A stretch of DNA of 64,000 nt from Ornithobacterium rhinotracheale DSM 15997 (GTDB lineage: Bacteria; Bacteroidota; Bacteroidia; Flavobacteriales; Weeksellaceae): contig NC_018016.1 of NCBI RefSeq assembly GCF_000265465.1, positions 2,222,001 to 2,286,000 of the forward strand. Direction: 5' to 3'. The notes under the pieces are model-generated. The model was given only the letters and a program-made list of their open reading frames with translations. It was not told the DNA's origin and made no database searches. Shown here one piece after another: positions 45,721 to 53,396 of the stretch. A program made the translations under genes and the position numbers. The stretch's first letter is position 1, and every line of letters begins with the position of its first letter.

Positions 45721-46128
45721 ATGAAAAAAGTTATCATTCTATTTGCTTTAATGTTTGCGAGTCTAAGTTTCGCTCAACAGGCAAAATATCAGCTATCTAG
45801 TCACATATTAGACATTACTCAAGGAAAACCAGCCCCAGGAGTAAAGATTCAACTCTCAAAGAGAGCCTCAGACGGCACTTGGAAAGTTGTAGATGAGAAA
45901 ACCACCGACCAAAACGGAAGAATCAAAGACTTTTTAAAAGAAGGCGCGAATGTAGACAATAGAGGAATTTATAAATTAACCTATTTCACATTACCTTATT
46001 TTCAGTCATTAGGTCAAGACACCTTTTATCCCTTTGTAGAAGTAGTTTTCGAGATAAAAGATAAAAATCATTACCATGTACCGATTACCCTCTCGCCTTA
46101 TGGCTACTCTACTTATAGAGGGAATTAA
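45721..46128 (+). CDS. Secreted transthyretin-like / 5-hydroxyisourate hydrolase
   Basis: Encodes 135 aa with signal peptide (VIILFALMFASLSFAQ). The HIUase family pattern is clear: LSSHILDITQGKPAPGVKI at the start, TDQNGRIKDFL in the middle and the C-terminal PITLSPYGYSTYRGN. The end is normally YRGS, here YRGN. HIUase hydrolyses 5-hydroxyisourate in purine breakdown. Periplasmic export is known for some bacterial members. Confidence 0.85.
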   Translation: MKKVIILFALMFASLSFAQQAKYQLSSHILDITQGKPAPGVKIQLSKRASDGTWKVVDEKTTDQNGRIKDFLKEGANVDNRGIYKLTYFTLPYFQSLGQDTFYPFVEVVFEIKDKNHYHVPITLSPYGYSTYRGN

Positions 46129-46165
46129 AAACAATAAAAAAATCCTTATTTAAAAAAACAAAAAA

Positions 46166-47116
46166 ATGAAATACACATACACTGAGAAAAAAGATACTCG
46201 TTCAGGATTTGGAGCGGGCTTAGCCGAACTAGGAAGAACAAATCCCAATGTTGTAGCACTTTGTGCCGATTTGATAGGTTCCTTAAAAATGGACGAATTT
46301 ATCAAAGAAAATCCCGATAGATTCTTCCAAGTAGGTATTGCCGAGGCTAATATGATAGGTATCGCAACAGGATTGGCAATCAGTGGTAAAATCCCATTTA
46401 CAGGAACCTTTGCCGCATTCTCTACAGGGCGTGTTTATGACCAAATTCGTCAATCAGTAGCCTATTCAAACAAAAATGTAAAAATCGCCGCCTCTCATGC
46501 AGGGCTCACACTTGGGGAAGACGGAGCTACGCATCAAATCCTCGAAGACATAGGCATGATGAAAATGTTGCCAGGCATGACGGTGATTTGCCCATGTGAT
46601 TATAACCAAACCAAGGCTGCCACCATTGCCGTAGCAGAATACGACGGACCTGTGTATTTAAGATTCGGGCGTCCTAGTTGGCCAGTATTCACCCCAGCAG
46701 ATCAAAAATTTGAGATAGGCAAAGGGCAATTAATGATTGAAGGTAGCGATGTTACCATCGTTGCGACTGGGCATTTAGTGTGGGAGGCAATCGTAGCACA
46801 AGATTTATTGGAAAAAGAAGGCATTTCTGCCGAAGTTATCAATATCCACACAATCAAGCCACTTGACGAGGAAATTATCTTAAAATCAGTAGCAAAAACA
46901 GGTTGTGTAGTAACGGCAGAAGAGCACAATGTGCTTGGCGGTTTGGGCGAAAGCGTTTCTAGAGTATTGTCGTTAAACAATCCAGTGCCACAAGAATATG
47001 TAGCCGTGATGGACAGCTTTGGAGAAAGTGCAACCCCAATGGAATTGATGAAAAAATACAAAATCGATAGCACTGCCATTGTAGAAAAAGTGAAAAAAGT
47101 CTTAGAAAGAAAATAG
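46166..47116 (+). CDS. Transketolase, C-terminal subunit
   Basis: Encodes 316 aa, the pyrimidine-binding and C-terminal domains of the split transketolase. It shows DTRSGFGAGLAELGRTNPNV, QVGIAEANMIGIATGLAISG (catalytic Glu) and VYLRFGRPSWPVF. The C-terminal domain has VVTAEEHNVLGGLGESVSRV. It needs the product of 42799 to act. The two are separated by 2.5 kb. Confidence 0.92.
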   Translation: MKYTYTEKKDTRSGFGAGLAELGRTNPNVVALCADLIGSLKMDEFIKENPDRFFQVGIAEANMIGIATGLAISGKIPFTGTFAAFSTGRVYDQIRQSVAYSNKNVKIAASHAGLTLGEDGATHQILEDIGMMKMLPGMTVICPCDYNQTKAATIAVAEYDGPVYLRFGRPSWPVFTPADQKFEIGKGQLMIEGSDVTIVATGHLVWEAIVAQDLLEKEGISAEVINIHTIKPLDEEIILKSVAKTGCVVTAEEHNVLGGLGESVSRVLSLNNPVPQEYVAVMDSFGESATPMELMKKYKIDSTAIVEKVKKVLERK

Positions 47117-47137
47117 AATTTAAAAGATTTAAGGTAA

Positions 47138-47176
47138 AAACTTGTCAATTATAGATAGATTGGCAAGTTTTTTATT
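47138..47176 (+). terminator. Terminator after the transketolase C gene
   Basis: AAAACTTGTC pairs with GGCAAGTTTT around a loop, followed by a T run. It overlaps an upstream in-frame ATG at 47142 and so argues for the later start (47196) of the next gene. Confidence 0.7.
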
Positions 47177-47195
47177 TAGAATTAAAAAGATAAAT

Positions 47196-47630
47196 ATGTT
47201 TAAACTAGCATTGATGCTACATGTCTTGGGAGCCGCTATTTGGGTAGGGGGACATTTAGTTTTACTATTTGGCTATGTGCCCAAGGCCGTGAAAAACAAA
47301 GATTGTAGCATTATCGAAGGATTTGAAAGCAAATACGAGCCCATAGGCGTTCCTGCATTAATCATTCAGATCATCACGGGGATTTACATGGCATTTTTCT
47401 ATTTTGATTACAAATTTATGTCGTTTAGCAATGGGCTGGAGCGAGCAGTAAATGTCAAAGTCATATTATTGCTGTGTATTTTTGCATTAGCCATTCATGC
47501 AAGGTTTTTTATCATTCCCAAACTCAATAAAAACAATTTAATGCCCATGATTTATCACATAGTTGGGGTAAATATCATCAGTGTTTTAATGCTAATTATC
47601 GGGGTTTTGTTTAGATTTGGAGGAATTTAG
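47196..47630 (+). CDS. CopD-like integral membrane protein
   Basis: Encodes 144 aa with four transmembrane helices. It begins MFKLALMLHVLGAAIWVGGH, and this His-containing first helix (LHVLGAAIWVGGHLVL) is typical of CopD/DUF420-like membrane proteins that may bind haem or copper. Start chosen at 47196 because the longer frame begins inside a terminator. Confidence 0.65.
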   Translation: MFKLALMLHVLGAAIWVGGHLVLLFGYVPKAVKNKDCSIIEGFESKYEPIGVPALIIQIITGIYMAFFYFDYKFMSFSNGLERAVNVKVILLLCIFALAIHARFFIIPKLNKNNLMPMIYHIVGVNIISVLMLIIGVLFRFGGI

Positions 47631-47651
47631 AAATTATAGAATAAAAGTTAT

Positions 47652-48263
47652 ATGAAAATTATATGTGTAGGGCGCAATTACGCAGCGCACGCCAAGGAAT
47701 TAAACAGCGAAGTGCCACAAGAGCCCGTATTGTTTATGAAGCCAGAATCGGCAATCACGCAAGCAAAATCGTATAAAATCCCAAGATTTACCAAAAACTT
47801 GCATTACGAAACAGAAATCGTTTTAAAAATCAATCGTTTTGGGCATTACATTCCACAGAGCGAGGCAAATTCATATTTTGATAACATTGCACTAGGCATT
47901 GATTTCACAGCAAGAGACATCCAGAACGAATGCATTAAAAAAGGATTGCCTTGGGAAAAATCCAAAGCCTTTGACGATTCTGCCATGGTTTCAAAGTTTA
48001 TACCTAAAGATAAATTAGGCGACATCAATGCACTCAATTTTAGCCTAGAGCGAGATGGAGAAGTAGTGCAACAAGGCAATACAAAAGACATGATCTTTGG
48101 TTTTGATGAATTGATTGCGCACATTTCACAATACTTTAGTTTAGATGCAGGCGATTTGATTTTCACAGGAACACCTGTGGGTGTAAACCATGTTTCTCCC
48201 GAAGAAAAATATCAAGGCTTTATCGAAAAAGAATTGATGCTAGATTTTGAAATTGAAAAATAA
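47652..48263 (+). CDS. Fumarylacetoacetate hydrolase-family protein
   Basis: Encodes 203 aa. FAH-fold signatures are KIICVGRNYAAHAKELN, the metal-ligand HYETEIVLKI, GIDFTARDIQNECIKKGLPW and DLIFTGTPVGVN. Members hydrolyse or decarboxylate oxo-acids, for example acylpyruvase or oxaloacetate tautomerase activity. The specific substrate cannot be told. Confidence 0.88.
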   Translation: MKIICVGRNYAAHAKELNSEVPQEPVLFMKPESAITQAKSYKIPRFTKNLHYETEIVLKINRFGHYIPQSEANSYFDNIALGIDFTARDIQNECIKKGLPWEKSKAFDDSAMVSKFIPKDKLGDINALNFSLERDGEVVQQGNTKDMIFGFDELIAHISQYFSLDAGDLIFTGTPVGVNHVSPEEKYQGFIEKELMLDFEIEK

Positions 48264-48296
48264 ATGCTTAAATTTAGACAATCAAAAAATAGTATT

Positions 48297-48740
48297 ATGA
48301 AAAAATTACTTGTTCCCATTGATTTGTCTGAGTTTAGCAAAGAAATTATAGATGAAGCCGTGAAGCTAGCCAAGCTGAGCGATGCAGAGGTTATATTACT
48401 AAATGTAGCAAGTTTAGATGTAGGCTTTATCGTTGGCGATGTAGGTTTTCAATATTTGCCAGAATTGGAAGAAACAGCCCTTGAGGAAGATGCCAAAACG
48501 CTCAATGATTTTACAAATTATGTAAATGCCCAAGGCGTGAATTGCCATTCTCTAGTAAAGCAAGGAATCCCAGTAGATGTAATCCTAGAGCAGGCAAAAG
48601 AGCAAAACATAGATTGTATCGTAATAGGATCAAAAGGTCACGGTTCGCTATACGAAGCTTTGGTGGGAAGTGTATGCCACGATGTGATTAAATACTCAAA
48701 AATCCCAGTGCATGTGAAACCAAACAACAAAAAAGATTAA
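48297..48740 (+). CDS. Universal stress protein (UspA family)
   Basis: Encodes 147 aa from the ATG at 48297 (MKKLLVPIDLSEFSKEIIDE), preferred over the ATG at 48264 because it matches the family start. The ATP-binding tail GSKGHGSLYEALVGSV is present, indicating the nucleotide-binding Usp class. Stress adaptation, mechanism diverse. Confidence 0.88.
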   Translation: MKKLLVPIDLSEFSKEIIDEAVKLAKLSDAEVILLNVASLDVGFIVGDVGFQYLPELEETALEEDAKTLNDFTNYVNAQGVNCHSLVKQGIPVDVILEQAKEQNIDCIVIGSKGHGSLYEALVGSVCHDVIKYSKIPVHVKPNNKKD

Positions 48741-48755
48741 AAATACAATTTTTGT

Positions 48756-48798
48756 AGAAGCTTCATCTTAATTAATTAATGTGAAGCTTTTTTTGTAT
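48756..48798 (+). terminator. Terminator after the Usp gene
   Basis: AAGCTTCAT pairs with GTGAAGCTT around an AT-rich loop, followed by T6-7. Right-hand T run makes it a rightward terminator. Confidence 0.75.
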
Positions 48799-48908
48799 TT
48801 ACAATTTATTGGTAAAAAAAAAGGTTAAATCTGGCGTTCTATTTCAATATTTCTCATTTATGAATGCCTTTATTTAAAGATAAATTAAAAAATTAACACT
48901 TTAAAAAA

Positions 48909-48939
48909 TTGTGAAATTCAAAAATTAAATATATCTTTA
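48909..48939 (+). promoter_or_regulatory. Candidate gdhA promoter
   Basis: TTG (48909-48911), 20 bp, TATCTTTA (48932-48939). It lies 22 bp before the gdhA ATG and departs from the -7 consensus in one base. Confidence 0.5.
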
Positions 48940-48961
48940 CCTAAAGAAACACATCTAAAAA

Positions 48962-50245
48962 ATGAGTAACGATAATTCAACTAAGAAAAGAACTGGCATG
49001 TACGAAAATGTAATGCACGAGTTCAACAAGGCTGCAGACAAGATGCAGCTGGATCCAGGAATAAGAAAAATTCTTGGAACTACACAAAACGAAATTGTAG
49101 TGCATTTCCCAGTAAGAATGGATAATGGAGAAATTGAAGTTTTGACAGGTTATCGCGTTCAGCACAACAATGCTTTAGGACCTTACAAAGGAGGTTTGCG
49201 TTATCACCCAACAGTAGATATTGATGCAGCTCGCGCTCTAGCTACTTGGATGACATGGAAAACTGCACTTGCAGGATTGCCTTATGGTGGAGGTAAAGGA
49301 GGTATCCAGATCGATCCTAAAAAATATTCACAAGCAGAGCTTGAGAGAATCACTCGTCGTTTTACCTATGCATTAGGAGACAACATTGGGCCTAATTATG
49401 ATATTCCTGCACCAGATGTAAATACAAATGCCCAAATCATGGCTTGGATTGCAGATACCTATTCATCTGGTAGAGCACCAAACCAGCGTTCGGCAAACAT
49501 CCATGTAGTAACTGGAAAACCAGTAGGATTTGGCGGATTGGCAGGTAGAGACCGTGCAACTGGTTATGGAGTTGTTACCAATATTAAAAAATGGGCAGAA
49601 AAAGAAAATGTAGATCTAAAAGGTAAAAAATTCGTAGTTCAAGGATTCGGTAATGTAGGATATTGGACAGCTCATTTCATGAAGAAAGAAGGTGCAATTC
49701 TTATCGCTGTACAAGACCACACAGGAAGTATCTATAACGAAAATGGAATTGACCCTGAAGCTCTTTTAGCTCATGCAAAAGAAAATCAAGGGGGAATCAA
49801 AGGATTTGGCGGTGCAGAGGAATTGGAGAACGAAAAATTCTTCTCTACTCCGTGTGATATCCTAATTCCAGCAGCTCTTGGAAACCAAATTACAGTAGAT
49901 AATGCAGACGGAATTCAAACTACTTTGATTGCAGAAGGTGCTAATGGACCAACTGATTCTGCCGCAGAAGAAATCTTACTTAAAAAAGGAATCACCATTA
50001 TCCCAGACATTTTGTGTAACGGTGGAGGTGTAATTGGTTCTTACTTTGAGTGGTTGCAAAACAAGCGTGCTGAGATTTGGAAAATCGAAAAAGTGCTAGA
50101 GCAATTGAAAGATAAAGTGGAAACTGCTTTTGATAAAGTAGTGGATGCTAAGGAAAAATATGACACCGATTATAGAACAGCTGCTTACATTGTAGCGCTA
50201 GAAAGAATTGCAGAGGTGTACAGAGAGAGAGGTGTATTCCCTTAA
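48962..50245 (+). CDS. gdhA: Glutamate dehydrogenase
   Basis: Encodes 427 aa. The enzyme interconverts glutamate and 2-oxoglutarate plus ammonia. It shows GGLRYHPTVDIDAARALATW, the substrate Lys motif PYGGGKGGIQIDP, PAPDVNTNAQIMAWIADTYS and the nucleotide fold FVVQGFGNVGYWTAHFM. Length and motifs suit the hexameric class. NAD versus NADP preference is not assigned. Confidence 0.96.
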   Translation: MSNDNSTKKRTGMYENVMHEFNKAADKMQLDPGIRKILGTTQNEIVVHFPVRMDNGEIEVLTGYRVQHNNALGPYKGGLRYHPTVDIDAARALATWMTWKTALAGLPYGGGKGGIQIDPKKYSQAELERITRRFTYALGDNIGPNYDIPAPDVNTNAQIMAWIADTYSSGRAPNQRSANIHVVTGKPVGFGGLAGRDRATGYGVVTNIKKWAEKENVDLKGKKFVVQGFGNVGYWTAHFMKKEGAILIAVQDHTGSIYNENGIDPEALLAHAKENQGGIKGFGGAEELENEKFFSTPCDILIPAALGNQITVDNADGIQTTLIAEGANGPTDSAAEEILLKKGITIIPDILCNGGGVIGSYFEWLQNKRAEIWKIEKVLEQLKDKVETAFDKVVDAKEKYDTDYRTAAYIVALERIAEVYRERGVFP

Positions 50246-50282
50246 TTAAAATAAAGGAGTAAAACTTTTTTAACATGAGGAC

Positions 50283-50316
50283 AAAAGCCGTTTCATTTAT
50301 TTGAAACGGCTTTTAA
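50283..50316 (+). terminator. Terminator of gdhA
   Basis: AAAAGCCGTTTCA pairs perfectly with TGAAACGGCTTTT. Symmetric enough for both directions. Confidence 0.8.
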
Positions 50317-50378
50317 GTTTTATCTCAAATTCCGTATTGAAAATAAAATAATAAGTGTAAAAAATCAATTAAATTATA

Positions 50379-50464
50379 ATCCGCAAAACCAAATGTGAAA
50401 TGGATTAGCAGGCAAAATGTAATTTAAAACTTACAAACCCATTCGCATTGGTTGCAATGTGAAA
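50379..50464 (-). repeat. Three end-repeat motifs at the prophage left terminus
   Basis: ATCCGCAAAACCAAATGTGAAA (50379-50400 when spaced as AT CCGCA..AATGTGAAA), ATTAGCAGGCAAAATGTAA (50404-50422) and ATTCGCA..GCAATGTGAAA (50441-50464) share the pattern ATnnGCA, 4-8 bp, AATGTGAA. All face the same way. Mu-type phages bind MuA to three such sites at each end. Confidence 0.5.
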
Positions 50465-50480
50465 CTAAATAAATTTATCT

Positions 50481-50506
50481 AAAAAGCCCTCACTTTGAGG
50501 GCTTTT
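50481..50506 (-). terminator. Terminator of the Mom-like gene
   Basis: AAAAGCCCTCA pairs with TGAGGGCTTTT, and leftward a T run follows (A run 50481-50485). The hairpin overlaps the last bases before the stop of the Mom-like gene. Confidence 0.8.
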
Positions 50507-50507
50507 A

Positions 50508-51254
50508 TTATATCTCATCTAAAAACTTCTTGATGCGCTCTTTTATTTGCTTTTTATCCCTATTAATATGTATGGGCGTAGCGCCTTTTTGATATTTGGG
50601 ATAAGCTTTTTCTTGCTTGTTATATTTAAATTTCTTGCACAATGGAAATATATAGCGATAGGTATCAACTTCGAAGGCTTCCAAATCACCCAAAAGATAG
50701 GCTATATTATTGCGTAAATACATTGATTTGCTATCCATGCGAGTGAGGTTCATGTGGTGATTGATTTCACCTGTGCGTTTATTCTTATAAAAGGCAGTTT
50801 TGTGGCTACCAAAGAATCTAAAGTTAGCTGCCTTGTATATGGTTCCACAGCCTAAACGACCATCTGCAAAGCTTTGAACCGCCACGCAATTGGGGCAATC
50901 CAACTTTAATAACTTGAGTGATCTACTTATAAGTATAGTCTCTGCATTCTTTCCAAGCTCATCACTTATCCACATTCTATTTAACTCTAGCATCATTGCT
51001 TTTGGATTTGGATGCGTAAAATGTTTAGCTTTTGGGTGCATCATATAGCCGTAAACAGCTACACCTAAGCATTCATTTTCACTTTCAGCCCCCTCTCTAA
51101 AAATGCCATAATTAAACAGACCATGATTTGCGCCCATTTTGTGGCTGTAATGATTTTCAATAATTAATTCTCTTGCCTTTTGCTTGGATATTAGCTTTAT
51201 AACTAAATTACCCATTTTGCTACTTTGTACAACAATCCTTTTCATTTCATTCAT
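50508..51254 (-). CDS. Mom-like phage DNA-modification protein
   Basis: Encodes 248 aa. The sequence matches the Mom (GNAT-fold) family: ENHYSHKMGANHGLFNYGIF, MLELNRMWISDELGKNAET and SFADGRLGCGTIYKAANF. Mu Mom converts adenine in DNA to N6-carbamoylmethyladenine, which protects phage DNA from restriction. It is the last gene of the prophage, as in Mu. No separate Com-like translational activator was seen. Two large hairpins lie in its leader (51279-51408). Confidence 0.75.
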   Translation of the reverse strand: MNEMKRIVVQSSKMGNLVIKLISKQKARELIIENHYSHKMGANHGLFNYGIFREGAESENECLGVAVYGYMMHPKAKHFTHPNPKAMMLELNRMWISDELGKNAETILISRSLKLLKLDCPNCVAVQSFADGRLGCGTIYKAANFRFFGSHKTAFYKNKRTGEINHHMNLTRMDSKSMYLRNNIAYLLGDLEAFEVDTYRYIFPLCKKFKYNKQEKAYPKYQKGATPIHINRDKKQIKERIKKFLDEI

Positions 51255-51278
51255 ACTTTATTTTTATTATATTTGCAA

Positions 51279-51364
51279 TACCACGCAATTAGACATAAAA
51301 AAGCACGAAGTAACAGAAGACATTTTGTCCTCCGTAGCTTCGTGCTCGTGTTTAATTGTGTGGT
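51279..51364 (-). promoter_or_regulatory. Nested long inverted repeat with terminator-like core upstream of mom
   Basis: Read leftward, AGCACGAAG pairs perfectly with CTTCGTGCT, continues through about 10 more pairs to a 3-base loop and is followed by T6, an intrinsic terminator. The outer arms (51279-51296 and 51347-51364) pair at about 14 of 17 positions, enclosing it. The whole lies 25 bp before the Mom-like ATG. Confidence 0.75.
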
Positions 51365-51372
51365 AACTTTTA

Positions 51373-51410
51373 AAGCGGAGGGCATTTTTTTATACTTCCG
51401 CCCTCTGCAA
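51373..51410 (-). terminator. Second hairpin in the mom leader
   Basis: GCAGAGGGC pairs with GCCCTCCGC (8 of 9) around a 16-base loop. Leftward it is followed by TTTAAAAG, a weak T stretch. It directly follows the spanin-like gene and may end the lysis operon. Confidence 0.55.
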
Positions 51411-51429
51411 AAGAAGTTTTAAACGATAT

Positions 51430-51999
51430 TTAAGTTCTATTTAAAAGCCGTTTAAATGCTTTAAAAATACCAGTACTTGAACCTATGTAAACAATACCAA
51501 ATAATATAACTGCCCAAAGCAAATACTTAAAGTTATTAGCCAGTTTGATATTGTCTTGCTTTTGCCTTATTGTTATTTTTTCAAGTGCTGAAATAGAAAC
51601 TTGCTGGTGCTCCAGCCGTGTTTGCAGTTCGCTTATTCTGCCATATAGCTCGTTACTATGCTTATGATTTGAGCTATCTTTTTGGCTCTTTTTCTCTGTA
51701 TAAGTTGCATTTTCAGCCACAATTTCACGAAATGGCTTGCCGTTCCGATATTCAGTGATGCGTGCTGGCTTAGTACTATCTTTCGAGCTTAGCGTGAAAT
51801 CATAACCAAAATTTAAAAGGCTATTCTGAGAGTTATCCGTTTTTTCCAGATAACTGAAATCACTTTTATTTAACCTAAGGAATTGTTCGTTTTGTTGCAC
51901 CTCGGTGAATACACGGCTCTCCATTTTTGCCGTTTGTGTTTTGCAATTTAAAAGCAAAATCAACAATAGAACAAATATTACATTTCTCATCCTTTCCAT
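51430..51999 (-). CDS. Candidate unimolecular spanin (lipoprotein with C-terminal TM)
   Basis: Encodes 189 aa. The N-terminus is a lipoprotein signal (VIFVLLLILLLNC, lipobox Cys about residue 19). A helical middle contains a coiled coil at about 115-150 (RISELQTRLEHQQVSISALE). One transmembrane helix lies near the C-terminus (YLLWAVILFGIVYIGSS), followed by basic residues. Lipid at one end and TM at the other is the u-spanin layout, linking both membranes for the final lysis step. It overlaps the endolysin gene by 13 bp. Confidence 0.6.
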   Translation of the reverse strand: MERMRNVIFVLLLILLLNCKTQTAKMESRVFTEVQQNEQFLRLNKSDFSYLEKTDNSQNSLLNFGYDFTLSSKDSTKPARITEYRNGKPFREIVAENATYTEKKSQKDSSNHKHSNELYGRISELQTRLEHQQVSISALEKITIRQKQDNIKLANNFKYLLWAVILFGIVYIGSSTGIFKAFKRLLNRT

Positions 52000-52364
52000 C
52001 TTGCCTTGATTCCTCTTATATCATAATGCACAAAAGTAAGGTAAATGCCTAGTCCTCCCTGTTTCATTTTTCCGTTGAAAATTAACCTTTCAATGGTTGA
52101 GGCTAGTTTTTCAGGCGTTACGCCCTCCACGCGAATATCCGCTGCCTTTCCTTGCAAATGCTGACTATTTACTTTGCCGCCTATCTTGCGGTTATGTGCT
52201 ACACTTCGGTAACCAGAATTTACGATAATAGGCTTGCCTAAATAATTGCGTAGTTCTTGTAAATTACTCGCTAGCTCACGCAAGTTTTTGAGCGCAAACG
52301 CTGGTGTCGTGCTTCCGTCGTGGCACTCAAATTCTTTTAAATCAAAATCTTTACTTAGTTTCAT
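51987..52364 (-). CDS. Peptidase M15-type endolysin
   Basis: Encodes 125 aa without signal peptide. The zinc motif SQHLQGKAADIR (HxxGxAxD) and the later VHYDIRG supply the metal ligands of the M15 L-Ala-D-Glu or D-Ala-D-Ala peptidase fold. GYRSVAHNRKIGGKVNSQHL is typical. As a leaderless peptidase in a lysis cassette it needs a holin to reach the wall. Confidence 0.88.
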   Translation of the reverse strand: MKLSKDFDLKEFECHDGSTTPAFALKNLRELASNLQELRNYLGKPIIVNSGYRSVAHNRKIGGKVNSQHLQGKAADIRVEGVTPEKLASTIERLIFNGKMKQGGLGIYLTFVHYDIRGIKARWKG

Positions 52365-52612
52365 AACTTCAATTGAATTAAATATTTTACAAACACAATG
52401 GGGTTAAGCGTTGCTGTAATATCCCGCCAATCAAACAAGCCATAAGCTAAATAGTCTCTTAACTCATTCAAAAAGGCGAAAGCAACAGTTACAAAATAAC
52501 CAATGAGCAAGGCTTTCCACCAATTGAAATCAAAAGCGAGTAAGGCGTAGGCGACAACAAATGTTATCGCCAAGCCTACCGCGCTGTGCAATGCTTTGTC
52601 TACTGGTATCAT
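52361..52612 (-). CDS. Small membrane protein of the lysis region
   Basis: Encodes 83 aa from the ATG at 52612, which overlaps the previous stop as ATGA (preferred over an upstream ATG at 52663). Two hydrophobic helices (about residues 8-28 and 32-52), starting MIPVDKALHSAVGLAITFVV. It resembles VanZ-like small phage membrane proteins. A holin or antiholin role is possible. Confidence 0.55.
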   Translation of the reverse strand: MIPVDKALHSAVGLAITFVVAYALLAFDFNWWKALLIGYFVTVAFAFLNELRDYLAYGLFDWRDITATLNPIVFVKYLIQLKL

Positions 52613-52983
52613 GTGCTTAAATCTCCTGAATATGCTAGTACTGATATTAAAAAGACTGCCCACACTATTTCGCCGTAGATGCTAAAAAACATCGTGGTGC
52701 CGTCTGTAAACTTTAAATGACGAATCCAAGCTCTGTTTAGCCAATAAAACAATGGCATCGAGATTAAATAAGCCACAATGAAATAAGTGAATGCCCAAAC
52801 AGCGCTCAGTGGCGCAGGGTCTATCCATATTAGACCAATGCCGTAGATGCATCCTAAGATGATACCCTGCGCTACGAATCTTGTAAATAATTTTTTAAGG
52901 CCGAAACCGCCTAAAAAAGCATCGATTTTACGCCAAATGCTTTCTGCTTTTTTTAAAAGTCTAAATAATAATTCTTTCATCAC
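52609..52983 (-). CDS. Multi-span membrane protein, holin candidate
   Basis: Encodes 124 aa with three predicted transmembrane helices (GIILGCIYGIGLIWI, WAFTYFIVAYLISMPLFYW, YGEIVWAVFLISVLAY) and a basic N-terminus. Directly upstream of the endolysin-spanin genes, so holin is a reasonable guess. No specific family recognised. Confidence 0.5.
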   Translation of the reverse strand: MMKELLFRLLKKAESIWRKIDAFLGGFGLKKLFTRFVAQGIILGCIYGIGLIWIDPAPLSAVWAFTYFIVAYLISMPLFYWLNRAWIRHLKFTDGTTMFFSIYGEIVWAVFLISVLAYSGDLST

Positions 52984-52991
52984 TATAAATT

Positions 52992-53396
52992 TTAGTTATT
53001 AATTTTTTGTTTTAATTCATCGTTTTCATAGGCTTTACGACAATGGTTGCGCTCGATGAGAAAGAGCAAAGCATTTAGCACGGCGCCTGTTCTGCTCATG
53101 GTGCCTGCCTTTTCTTGCATGCCGAGGTCTGAGCTTAGGCTTAATCCGCGCTTGCCAAATTCTTTACCTTGTTTAGTTTTGAGCGTGCAGTTCCAGAGCG
53201 TGCGGAGCTCCGAGCAACCAAAGCAATCCCAGCGGTAGGCACTTTCACGGAAATAATCTGCCATGCCTTGGAATGCCGTTTTAAAGCCTTTTTTTCGGCA
53301 ATCCTTGGCAAATACAATTGCCACATTGAGTGGCGTAAGTGCTAGCACCAGCACAGGCGCCAGCATGAATATTAAAAGATTAATGATCGTTTTCAT
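52992..53396 (-). CDS. Hypothetical phage protein with N-terminal hydrophobic segment
   Basis: Encodes 134 aa. The N-terminus is a long hydrophobic stretch (INLLIFMLAPVLVLALTPLN), then basic helical segments and a pair of Cys in WDCFGCSELRTLWNC. Start overlaps the upstream stop by 17 bp. Function unknown. Confidence 0.5.
   Translation of the reverse strand: MKTIINLLIFMLAPVLVLALTPLNVAIVFAKDCRKKGFKTAFQGMADYFRESAYRWDCFGCSELRTLWNCTLKTKQGKEFGKRGLSLSSDLGMQEKAGTMSRTGAVLNALLFLIERNHCRKAYENDELKQKINN

Noticed and set aside
46702-47148. Minus-strand frame of 148 aa inside the transketolase C gene
   Set aside because: Shadow of a conserved enzyme gene; no promoter or homology.
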